From contig DAIPWT010000018.1 in NCBI GenBank assembly GCA_036783645.1, positions 1 to 64,000 of the forward strand: DNA of 64,000 nt, given 5' to 3'. This document shows positions 57,833 through 64,000 of this stretch, piece after piece. This stretch comes from UBA4732 sp002404095. GTDB lineage: Bacteria > Planctomycetota > Planctomycetia > Gemmatales > Gemmataceae. Position 1 is the stretch's first letter. Every line of letters begins with the position of its first letter. The notes beneath the pieces were generated by a model. It made no database searches and was not told the DNA's origin. It saw only the letters and a list, made by a program, of their open reading frames with translations. The translations under genes were made by a program, and so were the position numbers.

Positions 57833-59111
57833 TGTAGCCGAGCCGCTTCATTAGCTCTTGCAACACGTCGCCGTCGCTCGGGTATTCCGTGGGCAGCACC
57901 GCGCGCAACGGAATCGGCACCTCATCCATTCGGTAAACCACGCCCGGCAGGTGAAAGCCATAAACAGCCGTCGTAATGCGCACCGTGGGCGCTAGTAGCG
58001 GCTCGACCATCGGCCCGTCAAGGACGATAGTGGGAATGCGGCGAAGCGACTCCTTCGCTTCCGGTGTAAAGCGGCGCACCCCTTGACTGCCGACGAGCAG
58101 GCACGCGTCCACCTCTCCGCGCAACAGCATGTCTTGCGCGGAGAATTCGCCCGGATTGAAACGCGGATAACCGCGACCCAGATTGACGCTAAATGGATAG
58201 CCGGTCTGCCACGCCAGAACGCTGTCGGCGCCGGTCACGTCGCCGGATACGCGCATACGGCGAGCGTAGAAGCGCGTGTAGTCGTTGAGATCGGTGACGA
58301 GCCGCAGCAGCGCTTCGACGGTGCGGTGTCCGCCGCGGCTCAGACCGAGGCCGAAGAACGCCACGCCGAAACGACACGCTTTCATACGTTGCGCCAGATT
58401 CGTCAGCATTTCAATCGGAGCGCCGACGACGGCCCCGGCTTCGGGCGCCAGCCCGCGGAGCAGGCCGCGCAGCGTCCATAACGCCTCGAAGTCGCGCCCC
58501 GGCTCGATGGGAAGGAAAATGTCGGCGGCGGCGCTGCTGGCGGTGGGCCGCACGTCGGCGACGACGATGGTGCGGTCGGCACGGCCGCCCGGCGTGAACA
58601 GGCCGCGAGCGTCCACCGAATAGCGCTCGAAGTGGCGCGGATGGCTCTCAACGGGATCAGATCCCCAGAAGATCACCAAGTCGGCGCGGTTCTTGACTTC
58701 GCCCAGTGTGCAGACGGATTCGCCGGCCTCCTGCAAGGCCACGATGGCCGGAGCGTGGCCAAGGGACGCGGTGGTGTCGATGGTGGCGCCGATACGGTCG
58801 GCGATGGCGACGGCGGCTTGCTGGCCCTCAGTACTGCTGCGCGACAGGCCGTAAACCAATGGAGAGCGTGAATGTCGGAGAATGTCCGCCGCGCGGTCGA
58901 GAGCGGTTTCGAGAGGAACGGCACGGCCGTCGATCTCGGCCGTCGGCGGGTGACGGGTTTCTTGGGCGAGGAACCACGGTTCGGCGAGTCGGCAAGCGTT
59001 TTCGGCGTGCGTGACGCGCCCGCCGTCCACGGTAATGCGCAAGTCGTCGCAGACGCAGCCGCAGACGGTACAGGCGACGTTCTCAATGGTATGAGCCATA
59101 TCGGTCTTCAT
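57816..59111 (-). CDS. Formylmethanofuran dehydrogenase subunit B-like protein (FwdB/FhcB)
   Basis: 431 residues. ENVACTVCGCVCDDL begins the FwdB-type iron-sulfur/molybdopterin fold, followed by SLGHAP, VIFWGSDPVESHPRH and TIVVADVRPT. In planctomycetes the Fhc complex handles formyl-methanofuran and C1 units on tetrahydromethanopterin. Only the B subunit is here; A, C and D are not in the window. The ATG overlaps the stop of the Rpn-like gene (ATGA), with ATG 59099 as alternative start. The four last residues (RAAT) and stop come from the 15-bp minisatellite. Confidence 0.88.
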   Translation of the reverse strand: MKTDMAHTIENVACTVCGCVCDDLRITVDGGRVTHAENACRLAEPWFLAQETRHPPTAEIDGRAVPLETALDRAADILRHSRSPLVYGLSRSSTEGQQAAVAIADRIGATIDTTASLGHAPAIVALQEAGESVCTLGEVKNRADLVIFWGSDPVESHPRHFERYSVDARGLFTPGGRADRTIVVADVRPTASSAAADIFLPIEPGRDFEALWTLRGLLRGLAPEAGAVVGAPIEMLTNLAQRMKACRFGVAFFGLGLSRGGHRTVEALLRLVTDLNDYTRFYARRMRVSGDVTGADSVLAWQTGYPFSVNLGRGYPRFNPGEFSAQDMLLRGEVDACLLVGSQGVRRFTPEAKESLRRIPTIVLDGPMVEPLLAPTVRITTAVYGFHLPGVVYRMDEVPIPLRAVLPTEYPSDGDVLQELMKRLGYRRAAT

Positions 59112-60088
59112 ACCAAACCGAACGCAGCCCGCACATCGGCCAGGGTAGTTGCTTCCAAAGCCTGATCGAACATACGGTCCAGGACCATCAAATCGCTCTG
59201 CCTCTGCACGAGGGCGACTAAATCGGCCGGCAATGGCGCTTTTAAGTGCGCTTCAAGGAGGCGTAACAGTTGCGCGCGTTGTAATCCCAGCGCTGCCGCC
59301 TGGCCGCGCGCCATTTCTTGCGCCACTCCTTCCGCTCGGCCACGTGCTTCCCCCTCCACCCTCGCCTGCGCCTGCCATTCCAATACCACTTGAGAGACTT
59401 CCACGTTCCAGCCCTCCAGTCCTGTTCGCCAAACTTCCGAGCGTCCTGCCAATTCCGCGAACACCTTCGCCAATCCGCCGTAATCGCCGCGATGCTTCGG
59501 GTCGGCTTCCGCCGCGGCCAGACGCTTCCATTCCTCCACGACTTCCGCCTGATCGCCGCCCCGCATCAGCGGTACCCACGGCAGAATGCAGCGAGCGATC
59601 CTTCCTTGCTCGATGTCCGCCAGCGTCGCCGTCGCGCTCTCTTCGCGCAGGGTACGCACCCGCACCCGGAATTGCAAGCCGGCCTCGCCAAAGTCCGGCG
59701 GCGTCATCGTCCACGTTTCTGTTTGCGGCGCCCCCGTCAGGTTGAGCAGCGCCCCGACGACCTCATAGGGGACGCGCGGCTGTAACTGCGCCGGACGTTC
59801 GCGCCTCAATCGGAGGACGTATTCCGCCAGACGTTCGAGCATATCGCCCTGCGGTCGGGCCTGGAATTCCACGACGACCGCCGCCGGCGGCCCATCGCCG
59901 GCCGTGCGCTCGAAGGCGGCGATGGTGTCGCTGCGGCGATCCGGCTCGCCGGGAAACGGCAACGTCTGTGCGTCCAGCCAGCCCGTCCAACGCCAATGAT
60001 CCAGGGCATGACCCAACAGCCAACGCAAAAAGCCCTCGGCGTCCAATTGTTTCGCCGCGTAGCGCGCCGCCTTGTCGTAGGGGTTCAC
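59108..60088 (-). CDS. Rpn/YhgA-like PD-(D/E)XK nuclease/putative transposase
   Basis: 326 residues. N-terminal GFLRWLLGHALDHWRWTGWL and a PD-(D/E)XK-like core (RSDTIAAFE, AAVVVEFQARPQGDML) are typical of the Rpn family, which is abundant in Gemmata-like genomes. The C-terminal half has repeated charged helices (VEGEARGRAEGVAQ). Its proteins promote recombination in enterobacteria; here the function is unproved. Overlaps the FwdB gene by four bases. Confidence 0.8.
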   Translation of the reverse strand: MNPYDKAARYAAKQLDAEGFLRWLLGHALDHWRWTGWLDAQTLPFPGEPDRRSDTIAAFERTAGDGPPAAVVVEFQARPQGDMLERLAEYVLRLRRERPAQLQPRVPYEVVGALLNLTGAPQTETWTMTPPDFGEAGLQFRVRVRTLREESATATLADIEQGRIARCILPWVPLMRGGDQAEVVEEWKRLAAAEADPKHRGDYGGLAKVFAELAGRSEVWRTGLEGWNVEVSQVVLEWQAQARVEGEARGRAEGVAQEMARGQAAALGLQRAQLLRLLEAHLKAPLPADLVALVQRQSDLMVLDRMFDQALEATTLADVRAAFGLV

Positions 60089-60129
60089 GACGGCCCTCCG
60101 TGGCTTGGAGAATCAGCTAGCGCCCCATA

Positions 60130-60170
60130 TGTCCCATAAGACCTATAGGACTTATAGGACTTATGGGACA
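60130..60170. repeat. Short palindromic repeat (TGTCCCATAAG...)
   Basis: Imperfect hairpin built on TCCCATAAG and CTTATGGGA with repeated CTATAGGACT/TATAGGACTTA words, in the gap between the Rpn-like gene and the lipoprotein gene. Looks like a dispersed element. Confidence 0.75.
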
Positions 60171-60214
60171 AACTGAGACGCCACTGAGAAGCAAATTGGG
60201 AAATGCGGGGCCGA

Positions 60215-60553
60215 TTACTTCCGAGCGTCCTTCACCTGCGAGGCCGGCCCGGCCGGAAGCGGCTGCGCCAGCGGGTTGGCGTTGGGCATGGGCAGGATCG
60301 GCGGCGCCGTCTGGAAAGTCGGCGACGTTACCGGATAGCCCTGGTCGCCGAAACCGGGGTCCGGCACGGAGGGGCCGTCGCCGACCGACACACGGCCGGT
60401 TTCGACGCACTCGCACTGGCTTTGTCGGTGGCCGCCGAACCAGCGGCTGAAAAAGCCTTGGCGTTCGCCGCAGGAGTTGGTGTTGGTGGCACAGCCGCAC
60501 AGCAGCCCGAAGCTCGCCAGGGCCGCCGCGGTCGTCAAACGTAGCCGTTTCAT
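60215..60553 (-). CDS. Small Cys-containing lipoprotein
   Basis: 112 residues. MKRLRLTT... signal and lipobox LLCGC (lipidated Cys at about 21), followed by a Cys-rich NSCGERQGFFSRWFGGH and a Pro-rich tail. Envelope protein of unknown function, similar in style to the lipoproteins at 19.7 and 20.1 kb. Confidence 0.7.
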   Translation of the reverse strand: MKRLRLTTAAALASFGLLCGCATNTNSCGERQGFFSRWFGGHRQSQCECVETGRVSVGDGPSVPDPGFGDQGYPVTSPTFQTAPPILPMPNANPLAQPLPAGPASQVKDARK

Positions 60554-60718
60554 GAGGGGTTCCTCTAGCGTCAGACGGTCCCGAACGGGCGCCGGACGGG
60601 CGTGGAATCGATGGGCAGTCGGGCGCCAGAACCCTCGCCGAATAGCAAGGAAGCCTCGCGCCGATCAATCATGCGCCAGGATCGGCGTCCCGGCAAACGG
60701 TTCGGCCAGGAAAACAAC

Positions 60719-60744
60719 GAGCTTACGGGTCGCCCCGTAAGCTC
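60719..60744 (-). terminator. Hairpin downstream of the S41 protease gene
   Basis: Stem GAGCTTACGG/CCGTAAGCTC with a short loop; on the minus strand it is followed by GTTGTTTT, a weak T-tract. It lies about 46 bases beyond the stop of the protease gene (60790). Confidence 0.7.
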
Positions 60745-60789
60745 GAAAAGAACCGCCGGTTTTTACGGCAAGACGGGCGCGTTCGGACC

Positions 60790-63399
60790 TTACCCCTCTT
60801 TCTTCACCGGATTGTTTGCAGCCGTCTTGATCTGGCCGTCTAGATATTCGACGGCCTCCTCTAGCTGCTGGTCCTTGAACTCCGCCTTCGCTTCCTTCTC
60901 TTTCACCGGGGCGTCGCGGCGCGGGATCACCTCGTTGTCGCGCAGGTGGTCGAACAATTCCCCGCGTTCCTTCTCGGAGAGCTTGACCGCTTTGTCGGGG
61001 ATGACGCCCCAAACATCGTCGTCGTGGCCGGCGGTGCTGCGCTTGTAAAGGTTCTTGCCGCTCGGCCGCCAGAACGTGGCCGTCGTCAACTTTAGCTTGC
61101 CTTCGCCGAAGTTGCGGATGTTCTGCACGCTGCCCTTACCGAAGCTGCGCTCGCCAACGATGTAGGCCCGGTGATGGTCCTGCAAACAGGCGCTGACGAT
61201 CTCGCTAGCGCTGGCGCTATCGCCGTTGACCAGACAAACCATCGGGAAACTCAACAGGCTGCCTTCGTGCTTGCCGCGGATGAAGTCCTCAACCTTGCCG
61301 CGCTGGCGGATGCTTACGATCACGCCGTCATCCATATACAGATCGGAAATATCCACTGCTCCGCTCAGGAGGCCGCCCGGATTGAAGCGCAGATCGAGGA
61401 CGAAGCCCTTGACGCCGTGCTTTTTAAGGGCTGCCATGGCGGCGATAATGTCGTTGTAAGAGTTCTCCTGGAACTGGCTCAGACGCAGATAGCCGATCTT
61501 CTTTTCGGGGTCGAGCATGAAATTCCAGCTGTCGTCGGTCTTCCGCTTGACGCCAAAAACCGTTTCGACTTCGACGTGGCCGCGCGTGATCTCGAACTCC
61601 AACGGCTTGTCCACTCCCTCGCGCTGCACCGTCAGTTTGACCTTGGTGTCTTCTTTGCCCAGGATTTTCTTGACGGCGTCCGACACCGACAGGCCTTTCG
61701 TCGCCGTCTCCTCGGTCTTGGGCAGCGGCTTGCCTTCGTTGTCCACCTCGCGGCCGATGTTGGTGATAAGGTCGCCGGCCATCAGCCCGGCGCGGTAAGC
61801 CGGGCTGCCCTTGATCGGCGTCACCACCAGCAGCAAATCGGTGGCGGCGTCCTTACGGATCTGGATGCCGATGCCGGTGAAGTTGCCCGCGATCTCGATC
61901 TTGAACCGATTCAGCGTTTCCGGATCGATGTAGGTGGTATACGGGTCGAGCGTGCGCAGCATCTCGACGAGGGCCACGTCGATGTCCTTGTCCTTGTCGA
62001 GGTCTTCGCGCTTGCCCAACGCCGTGCGGGCGTCGATCAACAGTTCTTTGAGCTGGTCCTCGCTCATGTCCTTGGCTTTCTTGAGTCCCGCCTCCAGCGC
62101 GTCGGGAATCCGCTCTTCCAGGAAGCGATACTCTTTGCGGATGGCTTGCGTAACCAGCTCGCCCTGGTTCTCTTCCTTGTAGTAGTCGGAGAGGATGACC
62201 TCCGTAGCTTCGATCACCTTGGCGGCGAATTTCTGGGCTACCGCCGGAGGCAGCTTGGTCCCCGCGAGGATCTTGTCGCGGTCCTTCGTGAAGTCGTCCT
62301 CGGACAGATCGCCATCGGCCAGTTTCTGGTAGTCCTTGCGCAAGTCGCGCTGCGACTCCAGGCGCGGCGTACGGCCGAGCAATTGCCGGCCTTCCTCCGC
62401 AACCTTGGGCGGGACTTTGCCTTCCTTAACCAGCGCCTCAAACTTGGCCAATCGCTCCTGAGATTTCTGGTACGGATCCGGGTTGTGGGACAGGACAAAA
62501 TGGGTATTCGGGCTGCTCAGAACGATGGCGACCTGTTCCTTCTCCTTCTCGGTCTTGCCGTACTTACGAGCGAGATCCGGAATCTGCTTTTCGAGGTATT
62601 CGGCCGTCTCATCGACGGTCACGAGGCCGTCCGCTTCCTTGCCGGTGTTGTCCGCGGCGCCCTTGAGGGCTTCGACGAGGGCCATGTCGAAGATGCCGTG
62701 GTCGGGGCCGTCCAGCGAGGGCGAATTAGGGCGGTTGGCAAGAAAGACGACGCGGCCCGGGGTGCGCTCCATTCCTTCCTCCGAACCGAGTTCCCCGCGG
62801 AACTCCGCGAACGGTTTCTCCGTGAAAGAAGGTTCCGGCAGCGGCTTGTCGGTCGGCGGGTTGAAGCCCTTAAAGTTCACGTCGAGGAAGACGGCGAGCT
62901 TCTGACCTTTGAATTCCTTAAGCGCTTCGCTGATCTCGGCGGCGGCGACGGCGTTTTTCTCGCGGCCTTTCAACGTGGAATCGGCGGCGAAGTAGCAGTG
63001 ACGGTCGCCGAGGTCGCCCAGCGGCCCGCCTTCGCCGAAGAAGGCGAAAATCACGGGGTCACGCGGGCCGGCTTCCTTGGCGATCCATTGCAAAGCCTTG
63101 AGGATGTTGGCACGAGTGGCCGGTTCACTGCCGCGCTTGGCGTCTTCGGCGCCGAGCAGCAGGCGGGCGTGAGCGGCGTCCACGCCGTAGTAATCTTTAT
63201 TGGTATACAGGTCGAAAAGCGCCTTGGCGTCGTCCTCGGCGTGGGCGCGCGGCAAAATGTCCTTGTCCGGATAGTTGCTGACGCCGACGACAACAAGGAA
63301 GGGTTGCGCTTTGCGGTCTTCCTCCGCCCGAGCCGCAGCGGTCAGCGCCAGAACGGCGTAGGCGGCCGCGAGAATCCCCTTCATCATCACCTTGGTCAT
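60790..63399 (-). CDS. S41 C-terminal-processing protease with N-terminal pseudo-caspase domain
   Basis: 869 residues from ATG 63399 (AAAGGA upstream), preferred to 63471. Signal peptide about 1-25. Residues 30-280 have a caspase-like p20 fold (PFLVVVGVSNYPDKDI, LLLGAEDAKRG), but the catalytic His position reads FGEGG (Glu123) and the Cys position reads LDVNF (Asn175). Then a linker of about 200 residues (300-490), a PDZ domain (about 530-600) and the S41 peptidase with nucleophile Ser in NGDSASASE (about 728) and general base Lys in SFGKGSVQN (about 753). The protease half looks active; the caspase half should be a binding domain. Confidence 0.9.
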   Translation of the reverse strand: MTKVMMKGILAAAYAVLALTAAARAEEDRKAQPFLVVVGVSNYPDKDILPRAHAEDDAKALFDLYTNKDYYGVDAAHARLLLGAEDAKRGSEPATRANILKALQWIAKEAGPRDPVIFAFFGEGGPLGDLGDRHCYFAADSTLKGREKNAVAAAEISEALKEFKGQKLAVFLDVNFKGFNPPTDKPLPEPSFTEKPFAEFRGELGSEEGMERTPGRVVFLANRPNSPSLDGPDHGIFDMALVEALKGAADNTGKEADGLVTVDETAEYLEKQIPDLARKYGKTEKEKEQVAIVLSSPNTHFVLSHNPDPYQKSQERLAKFEALVKEGKVPPKVAEEGRQLLGRTPRLESQRDLRKDYQKLADGDLSEDDFTKDRDKILAGTKLPPAVAQKFAAKVIEATEVILSDYYKEENQGELVTQAIRKEYRFLEERIPDALEAGLKKAKDMSEDQLKELLIDARTALGKREDLDKDKDIDVALVEMLRTLDPYTTYIDPETLNRFKIEIAGNFTGIGIQIRKDAATDLLLVVTPIKGSPAYRAGLMAGDLITNIGREVDNEGKPLPKTEETATKGLSVSDAVKKILGKEDTKVKLTVQREGVDKPLEFEITRGHVEVETVFGVKRKTDDSWNFMLDPEKKIGYLRLSQFQENSYNDIIAAMAALKKHGVKGFVLDLRFNPGGLLSGAVDISDLYMDDGVIVSIRQRGKVEDFIRGKHEGSLLSFPMVCLVNGDSASASEIVSACLQDHHRAYIVGERSFGKGSVQNIRNFGEGKLKLTTATFWRPSGKNLYKRSTAGHDDDVWGVIPDKAVKLSEKERGELFDHLRDNEVIPRRDAPVKEKEAKAEFKDQQLEEAVEYLDGQIKTAANNPVKKEG

Positions 63400-63669
63400 G
63401 TAAATCAGTCCTTTCGAGAGTAAGTATGCGGATCGGCGGACTTCTCGGCAATGCCAGGCGCCCGAACCCAAACCCTATTGTGCCCGACTTTCCCAACCAG
63501 TCAATCCGATTCGCCGCCCTGCTCGCGCGGGATGGTAAGTTGTTACACGGGGACGAGGAGATCGTCCCCTCATTAATAGTGCGTGCTATGGCCTGTCCGG
63601 TTGCGAAATTTGGCGGCGAGGCGACATCTTTTGCGGGGAGGAACACCGTCGAACTGCGAGTACGGCCGC

Positions 63670-64000
63670 CTATTTTTTGGCGTTGAGCCGCTGAAGCGCC
63701 CCGCGAGCGTCTCGGGTCAAAGGGACATCGGGCTGACCGTCCGCCAACGATTTCAACAGCTTCACCGCGGAAGGTTTGCCGATCATCTCCAGAATCTCAA
63801 TGGCTCGCTCGCGTTGCAGCCGAATGGCGTCCATTCGCTTCAGTAAACGCTCCGCGCGGGTACGCGCCTCCGCAGACTCGCTCTTTTTCGCCAATCGTTG
63901 GAGGTCGGTGACTACCGTCTCGTCGAGCCGCTCCAGTTCTCGCGTTGCAGTCTCGCGGGTCTCAAACGAGTCGCCGTCCAGGTCGCGCAATAGGGCCGCG
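63670..64000 (-). CDS. C-terminal end of a WD40/HEAT-type protein (partial)
   Basis: The frame runs off the right edge; the visible 110 residues end at 63670. FETRETATRELERLDETVVTDLQ, RLLKRMDAIRLQRERAIEILEMIGKPSAVKLLKSLADG are repeating helices as found at the C-terminus of large planctomycete WD40 proteins. No start in the window. The 270-bp gap to the S41 start holds nothing recognisable. Confidence 0.7.
   Translation of the reverse strand, partial: AALLRDLDGDSFETRETATRELERLDETVVTDLQRLAKKSESAEARTRAERLLKRMDAIRLQRERAIEILEMIGKPSAVKLLKSLADGQPDVPLTRDARGALQRLNAKK

Noticed and set aside
61171..63423. 750-codon open frame on the plus strand opposite the S41 protease gene
   Set aside because: It is the antisense of a real, motif-rich gene; long antisense frames are common in GC-rich genes. 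The same applies to the frames at 6723-8267 and 44543-45964.

Overview
The window is high-GC chromosomal DNA from a planctomycete, most likely Gemmataceae or a close relative. The evidence is a set of lineage-typical genes: a very large secreted dehydrogenase with a CxxCH heme domain of the Pirellula/Verrucomicrobium type, an ECF sigma factor immediately followed by a zinc-ribbon Ser/Thr kinase, a caspase-FGE gene remnant, a caspase-like S41 protease, Rpn/YhgA-like nuclease, WD40 and BNR propellers, small proline-rich lipoproteins, and a formylmethanofuran dehydrogenase B subunit (tetrahydromethanopterin C1 pathway). No rRNA, tRNA, CRISPR array or prophage was seen. This assignment is inference from gene content; no database search was possible.

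Layout. 0.1-4 kb: a CinA-like/nucleotidyltransferase fusion and a GT-C-like membrane protein. 4.2-13 kb: a minus-strand block of five genes (type III Res, GxxExxY nuclease-fold protein, type III Mod, a non-RD Ser/Thr kinase, a DUF3754 membrane protein), with palindromic repeats inside Mod and Res and on both sides of GxxExxY. 13-17 kb: proline catabolism (proline dehydrogenase, P5C dehydrogenase) plus a WD40 protein. 17-22 kb: surE, a trmB-like methyltransferase, a metallopeptidase, two lipoproteins, a BNR propeller coupled to a Trm112-like protein. 22-24.3 kb: an unstable stretch with a 91-bp duplication around a 147-bp palindromic element, a broken caspase-FGE gene, and a REP-associated transposase flanked and interrupted by REP palindromes. 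24.3-27.6 kb: the heme-binding dehydrogenase. 27.9-32.6 kb: acyl-ACP desaturase, a ketosynthase that has lost all three catalytic residues, an intact ketosynthase and an SDR, a likely specialised acyl pathway. 32.6-46 kb: mobA, cysK, cupin, secreted carbon-nitrogen hydrolase, HEPN pair, terpene-cyclase-like repeat protein, folK-SDR fusion, SDR, ABC ATPase, a frameshifted VapC module, acyl-CoA carboxyltransferase and a glycoside hydrolase. 46-52 kb: RRM protein with a clear terminator, ligA, bamA. 52-64 kb: Gly/Tyr repeat protein, DEAD helicase, ECF/kinase pair, fwdB/fhcB with Rpn nuclease, caspase-like S41 protease, and a partial gene at the right edge.

A recurring theme is the number of unrelated palindromic repeat families (about ten), several inserted in frame in genes. 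The best candidates for something new are: (i) the GxxExxY gene lying between two copies of a palindrome that also supplies its C-terminus and has a third copy in the adjacent Res gene; (ii) the composite type III restriction/kinase/DUF3754 block; (iii) the ketosynthase pair with a catalytically dead partner; (iv) the S41 protease carrying a pseudo-caspase domain.
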